A DNA stretch of 64,000 bases, from NCBI GenBank assembly GCA_027475525.1, contig JAMWFC010000058.1, positions 186,001-250,000 on the forward strand, written 5' to 3'. The notes under the pieces were generated by a model. It searched no databases. It was given only the letters and a program-made list of their open reading frames with translations, and was not told where the DNA came from. The position numbers and the translations under genes were made by a program. This DNA comes from Macrolepiota albuminosa (lineage: Eukaryota; Basidiomycota; Agaricomycetes; Agaricales; Agaricaceae). Positions 55,814-64,000 of this stretch are shown in pieces; the stretch's first letter is position 1, and each line of letters begins with the position of its first letter.

Positions 55814-56790
55814 CTATCATTCTCTTATTTTGCTGTTACTACTTTTTCAACACTATCTGTTAGTACTATTCTCAACCTTTGAGGTGCTCTGGTTCTTTAG
55901 CTATCACTCAGACAAGTGTGGGCCCTTCAGCACCGCTCCAGGCTGCTTAGATAAGCCAGAGTTTGCCTTTCTGACTTCTAAAGTCCGGAGTTTTCCTCCC
56001 TTGTTTGCACACTTGTTTGGTTAGTCAATTTTCGAGTTTTTAAGGTTTTGTTGTACTGTACAGTTGTTTCCCATGCTTCAGAGGCCCCAGAAGCATCCAA
56101 CCTGGCATAGGAAATCCCCAGACTTGTTCTCTTTGGATCTCCCTCTGCCAGGTGAGTAGCTACCTTGATATTGTCAGTATATATTCTAATACACTTTGGA
56201 TCTCCCTCTGCCAGCTGTGTGACTGAGCCACAGCCTCTAAAGGTCGCCCTTACAGTTTCTTGTGAGATTCGCCATCTTTCTTGAACACTTTTCATAGTGC
56301 ATCCCAGGCGGTGTTTGCCCATCATCGACCTCAGTCCTCAAGGCATGAATCATATCTCTTGGTTTTGCCGACTTTCCAGAACGAGTCCAGTATTTACACA
56401 TGGTCTCACCTTCTAATCTATTCTTAATGGTGATTTTGTCTCTTTTGTCTAAGTGGTTCTTCTTTGTTATGGCCTGCATTTCGTACATAATGCCACTAGT
56501 TATTTTTTGTCTTTCTTGTTCATTAAGTTCTTGATCGTTATTCGTCACATCAAGTTTGGTTCCCAAAATTGTCATGTCCCTGTTGTACTTCGGGACCATC
56601 ATTTTGTCCCTCAGTCTAGCCATTTCCACCACCTCATTCTTCCATGTGCGATAAATGGTTTGTGGGTTATGGTCTGTTGTTCTGGCCTGTTTCATGTTGT
56701 CCAGGGCTTTGCAACCCTCTTCATTTACAAAGGTTCGAAATCTTTTGTCTTTGATTATGTGTTCCCTCATTGACCATCGGCCTCTCCCCC

Positions 56791-57083
56791 CCTTTTCTTT
56801 TCTTCAATGGCATCAAGTATAGGGTAAGATAATTCAAGATTGCATCATATCTGTGTCCTTCATCAGCTCCAGACTGATTAACAATTTCAAAGATTTGTGT
56901 GATGGCAGAGATTTTTGTTTTTCATTCACATCAAAAATCATTAACAATGGTTTTGAGCTGTTGAACAAGCTGCTGTTCTCAAGAGGTTGCTGGGATATCT
57001 GGTAATGGAGAGTTCCTATTTGTTCTGCTAACTTTGGTCTCACTCCTAAATAGTTCAGAAGGCTGTTCCTTTTATTTCCCATG
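56791..57083. other. Short segment between LINE-2 and G2
   Basis: An 82-codon minus frame (56,834-57,082) has no recognised motif. G2 inserted at its right edge, after CCATG. Confidence 0.35.
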
Positions 57084-57810
57084 TGTCAGGTTCCGCTGAA
57101 TCGGGGGCTTTCCGGGAAAGCGACGCCCTTACGATGCGGACTTGATCTACGGATACTCGGGGGTCTGGAACTCCGGGGCTAGGACTCCGGGGTTCAAGAC
57201 GAGGACAGGGTAATCCCGGGAAAGGGGACTAGAGTCCGGGGGTTTTGGATGAAAGTGGCTGGGAGTTAGAGGGGGTCGAGTCGTGAACCGGAGGTTCTAA
57301 GACGAGACCAAGTTAGTAACTTAAGAGTCGCGAAGTGCGTACCAAACTTATAGCACGCGAATACCAAGGCGTGCCAGTCGAAGCGTACCAAACGAGGCGT
57401 ACCAGTCAAACAAGAGGGCACGCAATAACCAATGTAATATCAAGACTACCGAATACAACAAGGGACTACGCTATAAGTACTACGGGATCGGGTCTCGGGG
57501 TTCCGGGATGTCTGGGATGGGTTCCGGGGGTTATTGAGTAGCGGCAGGGGCTGTATACCGGGATCGCGCGTGTGGGGCGCGCGATCAATTGGCGCGGATG
57601 GAGCCGTGATGCGTGATGCGTGATGGCCGGCACGAGTCGCGTGATCTGATCGTTGATCGGGGCTGGTGATGGCTGATGGCGGTCCTTGATGCGCGTGATG
57701 GCGGTGTCGGCGGTCGTGATGGCGGGGCGTGTCCTGGGGGTCGGAGGGAGGGTCCCGGAGGGTGTTCCGGGGGTGTCCCGGGGTGGGCCCGGAGGGGAGG
57801 GGTCGTGACA
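57084..57810 (-). repeat. G2 3' LTR (727 bp)
   Basis: Similar throughout to the G1 LTRs. It conserves the self-priming sequence (TAATATCAAGACT at 57,435-57,447 on the plus strand) and the TATA-like CTATAAG about 25 bases away. The target duplication cannot be checked because the other end is out of view. Confidence 0.9.
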
Positions 57811-57937
57811 TCACCCCCCCCTCAGCGCCGAGACCCTCCGAGGCGCGCGTAGCCGGTGGTTCGGACCGGGGGTCAACCGTGGGATCCGGCGCCTGACCTG
57901 CCACGTATCGAAAAAAAATTTCCCATCAAACTCAACC

Positions 57938-59840
57938 ATGTCGCGCACCCCGACGCATTCCCCGACGCCCCCGCCCACCAACGAAGTCGCGCCTTTGGTC
58001 ATATGGGAGGCCCGGGACGCCCGGTATCGGCTCCGCCTGGATCAGGAGCGTGTCGCGGCGCTATTTCAGCAACGTAGGTGCATTCGCGTGTGTTTTGCTT
58101 GGCCTGATCAACCTCCCTTTTCTAGAACAACAAAACGCACCTGTCCCGGAGGCGGGACCCAGTCGCCTGCCGGAGGCTGCCCCGGAGGCACCGGCCAGTT
58201 CCCCGCCGTCGGTTCCCGCGGTAGCCCCTCAGGCGGGTCCTAGTCGCCCCGCGCCCACTGTCGCGCGGATGACCGTCCGACCCCCCCGCCCTCCCCCTTC
58301 GCCTCGCCCCCGCTTGGTCGCCCCGCGTTTTCGTCGATCGGGGATGGCCCCCGGCACCGTGTCGGTGGTCCCGGAGGATCTTCGTATCCCGTGGGCCGCC
58401 GTGTCGCAGTCGGTGTTCGAGCAGGCCCTTGAGAGGCCCCGGGGGTTGCCTACCCATGCGTGGTGCGTGAGTAACGGGCCGGTGAGTGACTTTGTACCTT
58501 CGTGGCCGCCGCTAACGTCGACCCAGTGTGTGCACTGCGCTCGCCGGATGGTGCCGTGCCATTTCGAGGCCCCCAGCCCGTCGTCCCGGAGAGACTCGTC
58601 GGTGTGCGAGGCGTGTCGCGACAACCACGAGCGCTGCTCCGTTTCCGCTTTGTGGAGGGCGCGTTGCATGGCGCGGGAACAGGGGTGGCCGCTGGGGGGT
58701 TTGACACGCCGTGCTCCGTTTCCGCTTTGTGGAGGGCGCGTTGCATGGCGCGGGAACAGGGGTGGCCGCTGGGGGGTTTGACACGCCGATGGGGGTGGAG
58801 GAGAGGGACTGGGTGGTCGAGCCGCCGGTGGGAGCGCCGGAGGGTTCCGGGGGAGGCGCCGCCCCGACGAGGGGGTCTCGGGTCAGGGGGGCGGCGGGGG
58901 TGGGGAGTCGGGGCCGGCCCGTGGTCCTGATCACGCGCCGGGCAACCCGGGCCGGGGCGAGTCGTGCCGACAAGGGGAAGCGGCGGGCGTCGCCCAGTCC
59001 TTCCCCCGGCCCTTCCAAGCGGCCACGGCTCTCCCGGGAGTCCCCTTCCCCGGCCCCTTCCCTGCGCCTGTCTCCGGCGGTCTTCTCCCCCTTGTCGGGG
59101 CGGCCGCTGGGCGTGGACGTGAGGGCGCTCCAGGAGCGCGTGGATCGGGCCGAGCGGGAGAGGCAGGAGCTGGTTGACCGCCATCAGGTCACAGCTGAAC
59201 ACCTGCAGGGGGTTCGGACGTCCCTGGCCCGGAGCGAGGAGGCGGTGAGGCAGGAGGCGGCAGCTAGGCGGTGGATGGAGGAGGACCGGGGGGCGGCAGC
59301 TCGGGAGCTGCAGGAGGCGCGGGTTGCACGAGGGGCGTTGGAGGCCGAGCGGGACGCGCTACGGACCCGGCTGGAGCAAGGGACGGGTCATCCGGAGCCG
59401 GCCCCCCAGAGCCTGCAGGACGTGGTCGTCGCCCGGATGGCGGCTTTGAGTGAGTGGTTGGAGCCCCTCTACTGAGTTCCCGTGCTGATTTCCTAGGTTG
59501 GGCCCGGGAGCACCGCCTGCTCCTGGACGGGGCGGCTGCGGCGCTGGCTTCTCTGCAGGAGGGTCAGCGGCCCGAGTTGGCAACCCCCGGGGTGGAGCGC
59601 GGGTTGGACCTGCTGGGGAGGCTGGTCTCGGCGCACCGGCGGAGGAACGTCCCAGCGCCGGGCACCTGGTTCGAGAGGATTCTGGACGAAGGCGAGCCCC
59701 TTCCGTCCTGGGACCAGCTGCTGGAGGAGGCGTCGCGGGAGTACGTTCCGGGGGAGCGGGAGGGAGAGGAGCCTCGGGGTTGGCCGTCGCGGTCCAGCGG
59801 GGGAGAGGGAGGGGAGGGGGGCCCGGAGACCCCTCACTAG
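57938..59840 (+). CDS. G2 antisense gene: Cys-cluster, coiled-coil protein (about 560 aa)
   Basis: Exons are 57,938-58,073; 58,126-58,481; 58,527-59,449; 59,497-59,840. The three GT-AG introns (52, 45 and 47 bp) are at the same positions as in G1 and their sequences have diverged more than the exons. Domains run in the order described for G1: Pro-rich start, Cys cluster from 58,527, KGKRR / SKRPRLSR basic patch, coiled coil (about 59,110-59,400), and a C-terminal block from WAREHRLLLDG to the acidic Gly-rich tail. The frame is broken only by the 77-bp duplication at 58,635. With one copy and the adjacent missing G allowed for, the spliced length becomes 1,683 nt, a multiple of three with no stop. 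The gene therefore looks intact and under selection. Function is unknown. Confidence 0.8.
58635..58788. repeat. 77-bp direct duplication in the G2 antisense gene
   Basis: 58,635-58,711 equals 58,712-58,788. G1 has one copy. One G is missing after the second copy relative to G1, the same signature as in G1 pol. Confidence 0.95.
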
Positions 59841-60104
59841 CAGTCTTTTTGCCGGACTTTCTTGACAGTCTCGTTATGTATCCTATAGTGTAGCGGTAAA
59901 CCAAAATGTATATACTTGTTCTGCCGAGGTAAGTAAGTAAAGAGAGAAAGGAAAGACAGAAACATCGCAAGTAATTTGGCGAGAGAGAGAAATTCGGGTG
60001 CTACGATGGGAGAGGGTAATCAAGAGGAGCGAGAAAGAAGGAAAAACAGAAAGTATACATGGGAGTTGAATCCCTACCGAAGCCAGAGGCGGGGGTTACG
60101 CCCA
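59841..60104. other. Convergent spacer between G2 antisense gene and pol
   Basis: AT-rich, no frame, less conserved with G1 than the coding parts on either side. It probably carries both transcript ends. Confidence 0.45.
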
Positions 60105-63100
60105 CTACTGCCGTCTGTGAGTCCTGCGCCCGGGGAGGTCGTTCCCCGGGTGCCGTTGTTGAAAGTTCCGGAGTTTGTCGAGGGCGCCTTCGAGGTTTCG
60201 GCGCGGTTCCCAAGTGTCGTCTTCCGGGCCGTACCCCTTCCACCGTACGAGGAAGTGGGGTCGTCCACGAATGTTCCGGGAGTCGAGGATGTCTTCGACT
60301 TCGTAGTGGTACTCGTCCTCGACCTCGACCGGGGGAGGGGGCTCGGGGCGTCGTCCAGGGAAGGGATCCGGGGGGTGTCGTTCCAGGAGGCGGACGTGGA
60401 ATACCGGGTGCAGACCTTTTAGTCCCGGGGGGAGCTCGATCTTGTAGGCGTGGGATGAGACCTTCTTCAATATTTTGAACGGGCCGAGACGCTTGTGATC
60501 GAGTTTTGGGGAGGGCCGGCGGGTGCGGAGGTGTCGTCGATCTAACCATACCTTTGTCCCGGGGGCCCAGTCGGGGGTGTCTTCCCGCTTCCGGTCGGCG
60601 TGTTTCACGTAGGCCCGGTTCGCGGTGTCGATCTCCTCCCGGAGAAACTCGTGAAGGGATTGGAGATCCCGGGCGACCTCGTGGGCGGCGTGCGACGGGA
60701 TGTCCCGGAGCGAGAGCGTCAGTCGTGGGTGGTATCCCTTGTTGGCAAAGAAGGGTGATACCCCGGTGGCAGAGTGCGGCGTGTTGTTGTAGGTGAACTC
60801 GGCCAGGGGGAGCTCGGCGCGCCAGTCGTCCTGTAAGTAGTTGACGTACAGTCGAAGGTACTGCTCGAGAGACTGGTTGACCCTTTCGGTTTGGCCGTCG
60901 GTTTCGGGGTGGTAGGCGGTAGAGAGGTTAGTCTTTACTTCAAGTGCCTTACACAGGGAAGTCCAGAACTTGGACACGAAGAGAGGGCCACGGTCGGAGA
61001 CGATGTCGTCCGGGAGTCCATGTTTGGCGAAGACGTGCTCGAGGAACAGCCGGGCGAAGTCCGGGGCGGTATCCGTGGTGTGGCAGGGTAGGAAGATGCC
61101 CTGTTTGGTCAGCCTGCACACAACGACGAGAATAGCATCGAACCCTTCAGATTCCGGGAGCTCGACGATGTGGTCCAGAGATATTGAGGACCAGGGGCGT
61201 CGTCCGACCGGCAGGGGTTTCAGGAGTCCGTACGGTCGGTGTCGGGGGACCTTGGCCCGGAGGCAGGGCTCGCATGATCGAATGTAACGGGTCACGTCCT
61301 TCTTCAACCCTGGCCAAAAGTAAGTCCGGGAGATGAGCTGGAGGGTCTTACGTATTCCAGGATGTCCCCGGAGCTTGTGGTCGTGGTGTTGACGGAGGAC
61401 GTCGTAGCGAAGTCGGGCGTGATCCGGGACGTAGATGCGGCCGTCCCGGAGGAGGAGTTTCTCGTCGGGGGACAAGGAGAAGGCGGGGTCCCGGTCGGTT
61501 CCGTCGGAAGGGTTTCGGGGGTCGTGATCGGTGAAGTACTTGTCCCGGGGAGCGCGGCGGATCTGGTTCAGGGTTCCTTCGTCGTTTAAGATCAGTACGG
61601 CATTCAGGTGTTCGGGAGGGATCACCACGCGATGATTGAACGCATTGCGCTCCGCCTCGAATGACTTCTTGGGGTAGACGTCCGGTCGACGGGTGAGGGC
61701 ATCGGGCTTGGCGCCAAGGCGTCCCGGGCGGTACTGGATCGTGAAGTCGTATTCCGAGAGGATCTCGGACCATCGGGCCTGTCGTCGACTAAGCTGTTTG
61801 GTCGTGGTGAAGTACTGCAGGTTGTTGTGATCCGAGTAGACCTGAATCCGGTGTCGGGCTCCCTCGAGGTAGGCTCGCCACTGCTTGAAGGCTTCGACGA
61901 TGGCGAGGAGCTCCTTGTCGTAGATGTCGTAGTTGAGCTCGGCGTCGATCATGGACCGGGTGTAGAAAGCGACTGGCCGGGGCTCCCCACCGTCAGGCTC
62001 CATCTGTGAGAGGATCCCGGCGATGGCGTAGTCGGACGCGTCACATTCCAGGATGATCGGGAGGGCCGGATCGTAGTGCCGGAGTACCGGGGCGACTGTG
62101 AAAGCCTCCTTGAGCAAGTTAAAGACGCTTTGGCACTTACTGTCCCAGTTCCAGGCGATGTCCTTGCGCGTGAGCCGGTTGAGGGGTTTCGTAATCCCGG
62201 AGTAGTTGTCTATAAACCTCCGGTAGAAGTTAGCGAAACCCAGGAAGGACTGTACTTCCTTGACGTTCCGGGGCTGCGGCCAGTTGACGATGGCCTCGAC
62301 CTTGTGGGGGTCCATGCGAACGCCGTTCGGGGATACTATGACGCCAAGATACTCAACCTCTTCCGTATGGAAGGAGCACTTCTCGGGCTTGGCGTGGAGG
62401 TTGTGCTCCCGGAGGCGTTCGAGGACCTGCCGGACATGCTTCTGGTGATCCTCCGGTGAGTCGGAATAAATGAGGATGTCGTCCAGGTAGACGATCACGA
62501 AGACGTCGCTCATGTCGTGGAAGATGTCGTTCATGAAGTATTGGAACGTGGCGGGGGAGTTAGTCATTCCGAAAGGCATCACAAGATACTCAAACAGACC
62601 ATACCGCGTGCGGAACGCGGTTTTCCACTCGTGTCCCGGGGCGATGCGGACGTTGTTGTAACCGGAGCGGAGGTCAATTTTCGTGTAGACCTTGGCACTG
62701 CGAAGTCGATCGACCAGATCGCCGATGAGCGGGAGCGGGTAGCGGTTCTTCTTGGTGATCTTGTTGAGTCCCCGGTAGTCGACGCAGAGTCGGAGCGAGC
62801 CGTCCTTCTTCTTGGCGAATAGAACCGGGGCTCCGGCGGAGGAGGCGGAGGGTCGGATGAATCCCTTACCGAGCATTTCGTCGAGGTAGTCCTTGAGGGC
62901 CCGAAGCTCGACTTCCGACATGTTGTACACCTTGCCGAAAGGGGGGGCGACTCCTTCCTCGAGATCGATCGTGTGGTCGTAGGGTCGATGAGGGGGAATC
63001 TCCTTGGCGTCTCCTTCGGAGAATACGTCAGCGAACTCATGGTACTCCGGGGGAACTACTTCTCGGAGGATCTGCTCCTCGGTTTTCTTCTCCGGGGGAA

Positions 63101-64000
63101 CAGCGTCTCCTCGTAGGTGCTCTTCCGGGAGAGATGGCGAGGTGTGTAGCTGGAACGTGGGAGTTCCATCCTTCATGAGGCGGGCGAAGGGGGCGGCTCC
63201 AATGATCCTGATGTCGAGTGTGTCCGGGTCGATCGGGGTCGCGGGAGTGTCGGCTGGAGCGGGTTTGACCCGTGTCTGGGATCGGCCCGGGTAGTTCGGC
63301 CCTTTGTACTTGTTCCGAGGAATGTTTGGGGGCCGATCTGGGACATTTCGGGCTCGGCCGGGAGTGGGCGAGGACGTGGGTGGTGTAGATGGAGAGGGCG
63401 CGGCGGTCGTCCCGGGGGTGTCGGGTATCGGGTCGTTTCCGAGGGCCCGGAGGTGCACGGCGGTCGTGGGGTGGTCTTCGGGTCCCGGGAAGGTCATGGT
63501 GAGCGTCCTCCAATCGATGTCGGGGTTTGTGTCGCGCAGCCAGGGTAGTCCCAGCACCATCGGGGTCGATTCGTGAAGTCGCGTGACCAGGAAGTCGGAG
63601 GTGAACTCGTAGCCGTTGTCCAGGGTCACGCGTCCTGAATGAGACCTCTTGATGGGGCCGGAGGCGGAGGGAGTGCCGTCGAGGCGCTGCAGGCGAAGGG
63701 GCTGGTCGAGGGGGTCGTGAGGGAGGTCGAGGGTGTCGCTGATGAAAACCCCGGTGGCTCCGCTGTCGATGAGGGCCGATATCGGCCCGGGGGTGCCGTC
63801 CAGCCTGGCATTGATGACGAAGGACCGGGACGAGCGAGACTGGAGTCCCGGGGGTGGTGGGGGTTCGTCCGGGCAGTCCTTCGGGGTTGGTCTTGGGGGG
63901 TGGGGGATGTCGAAGGGAAGTTGTTGGTCGTCGGGCGTCGGGTCCCGGGTCAGGCGAAGGGTGAGGTGTCGCCAATCGATGCGGGGGTTGGTGTCCCGGA
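60105..64000 (-). CDS. pol: G2 Pol polyprotein (5' end beyond window)
   Basis: Open from the window edge to 60,105. The first Met is at 63,629, but the frame continues upstream. It starts within the end of a first retropepsin-like domain ([14 protein letters not shown]) and goes on into a second ([27 protein letters not shown]). Counted from 63,629: RT with [11 protein letters not shown] near residue 380, RNase H with [11 protein letters not shown] near 530, integrase zinc finger ([11 protein letters not shown]...CEPCLRAK, about 750-790), DDE core ([21 protein letters not shown], about 820-920) and a chromodomain ([16 protein letters not shown], about 1,120). All catalytic residues I can check are present. 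Chromodomains steer such elements to marked chromatin. This copy is potentially competent. Confidence 0.92.
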   Translation of the reverse strand, partial: RDTNPRIDWRHLTLRLTRDPTPDDQQLPFDIPHPPRPTPKDCPDEPPPPPGLQSRSSRSFVINARLDGTPGPISALIDSGATGVFISDTLDLPHDPLDQPLRLQRLDGTPSASGPIKRSHSGRVTLDNGYEFTSDFLVTRLHESTPMVLGLPWLRDTNPDIDWRTLTMTFPGPEDHPTTAVHLRALGNDPIPDTPGTTAAPSPSTPPTSSPTPGRARNVPDRPPNIPRNKYKGPNYPGRSQTRVKPAPADTPATPIDPDTLDIRIIGAAPFARLMKDGTPTFQLHTSPSLPEEHLRGDAVPPEKKTEEQILREVVPPEYHEFADVFSEGDAKEIPPHRPYDHTIDLEEGVAPPFGKVYNMSEVELRALKDYLDEMLGKGFIRPSASSAGAPVLFAKKKDGSLRLCVDYRGLNKITKKNRYPLPLIGDLVDRLRSAKVYTKIDLRSGYNNVRIAPGHEWKTAFRTRYGLFEYLVMPFGMTNSPATFQYFMNDIFHDMSDVFVIVYLDDILIYSDSPEDHQKHVRQVLERLREHNLHAKPEKCSFHTEEVEYLGVIVSPNGVRMDPHKVEAIVNWPQPRNVKEVQSFLGFANFYRRFIDNYSGITKPLNRLTRKDIAWNWDSKCQSVFNLLKEAFTVAPVLRHYDPALPIILECDASDYAIAGILSQMEPDGGEPRPVAFYTRSMIDAELNYDIYDKELLAIVEAFKQWRAYLEGARHRIQVYSDHNNLQYFTTTKQLSRRQARWSEILSEYDFTIQYRPGRLGAKPDALTRRPDVYPKKSFEAERNAFNHRVVIPPEHLNAVLILNDEGTLNQIRRAPRDKYFTDHDPRNPSDGTDRDPAFSLSPDEKLLLRDGRIYVPDHARLRYDVLRQHHDHKLRGHPGIRKTLQLISRTYFWPGLKKDVTRYIRSCEPCLRAKVPRHRPYGLLKPLPVGRRPWSSISLDHIVELPESEGFDAILVVVCRLTKQGIFLPCHTTDTAPDFARLFLEHVFAKHGLPDDIVSDRGPLFVSKFWTSLCKALEVKTNLSTAYHPETDGQTERVNQSLEQYLRLYVNYLQDDWRAELPLAEFTYNNTPHSATGVSPFFANKGYHPRLTLSLRDIPSHAAHEVARDLQSLHEFLREEIDTANRAYVKHADRKREDTPDWAPGTKVWLDRRHLRTRRPSPKLDHKRLGPFKILKKVSSHAYKIELPPGLKGLHPVFHVRLLERHPPDPFPGRRPEPPPPVEVEDEYHYEVEDILDSRNIRGRPHFLVRWKGYGPEDDTWEPRRNLEGALDKLRNFQQRHPGNDLPGRRTHRRQ

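Larger units (their letters stand above)
51925..56790 (-). mobile_element. LINE-2 copy of this window: 5'-truncated non-LTR retrotransposon
   Basis: The 3' end is marked by poly(A) (T run 51,925-51,949) with preceding AACGCTACTCC. Frames from upstream: linker (56,237-56,770), RT entry (55,283-55,693, SAPGLDGIPYEFW), RT palm (54,275-55,282), thumb/connection with CECGDCMKIDEESGC (53,423-54,262) and a C-terminal segment with CKHDNNIDSMDHILTKC (52,446-53,291). The endonuclease is absent, so the copy is 5'-truncated near 56,790. It is the same family as 9,096-12,660 and much better preserved. Confidence 0.85.
57084..64000 (-). mobile_element. G2: second copy of the G1 chromovirus family (partial, runs off window)
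   Basis: 3' LTR 57,084-57,810, antisense gene 57,938-59,840, pol from the window edge to 60,105. Gag and the 5' LTR lie beyond the window. It is diverged from G1 at scattered bases and LTR indels (727 against 711 bp), so it is a separate insertion and not a copy of the same assembly contig. Pol has no break. Confidence 0.93.

Overview
The window looks like a transposon-dense stretch of a filamentous basidiomycete, probably an agaricomycete. The reasons are small GT-AG introns (about 44-70 bp) in every plausible gene, chromodomain Ty3/gypsy elements, a fungal-type Helitron, Tad/CR1-like LINEs, and a large JmjC protein of a kind common in mushroom-forming fungi. The species cannot be named from the sequence, and no rRNA or intact tRNA gene was seen.

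Region 1 (1-31,292) is AT-rich and bounded by a near-identical inverted repeat of about 950 bp (1-955 and 30,342-31,292). Its outer left end lies beyond the window. Between the arms are a divergent pair of spliced unknown genes (4,671-5,942 minus; 6,675-8,222 plus), a decayed LINE (9,096 to about 12,660), a spliced JmjC gene (14,905-19,760) flanked by two inverted copies of a 200-bp CACTG-ended MITE, and a Helitron Rep/helicase (21,068-28,647 minus) with a C-terminal cysteine-peptidase-like domain and 20-bp direct repeats at its start. A palindromic 28-bp repeat with core CGTTCGTC-N2-GACGAACG recurs at several places in and beside this unit. A small spliced gene starts inside each arm and points outwards.

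Region 2 (about 32,400-57,083) is a nest of retroelements. An old Ty3/gypsy element ('R') is present as two partial copies. One is split by a young, GC-rich 10.7-kb chromovirus ('G1', 34,155-44,864) with 711-bp LTRs and a GTGCT target-site duplication. R continues into a decayed antisense gene and a probable LTR. A second LINE (51,925-56,790 minus) follows.

Region 3 (57,084-64,000) is a second, partly included copy of the G1 family ('G2'). Its pol frame is open from the window edge to its stop.

The most notable result is that G1 and G2 share an unusual layout. A spliced gene of about 560 codons lies antisense between pol and the 3' LTR. It encodes a Cys-cluster plus coiled-coil protein with a basic patch. 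An independent, older element (R) has an analogous antisense Cys-cluster gene at the same place. The family also has two retropepsin-like domains in tandem, a gag/pol overlap in the -1 frame, and a primer-binding site complementary to a sequence inside its own LTR (Tf1/sushi-like self-priming). Six direct duplications of exactly 77 bp break retroelement reading frames here. They look like unmerged assembly-graph overlaps rather than biology, so some apparent pseudogenes may be intact.
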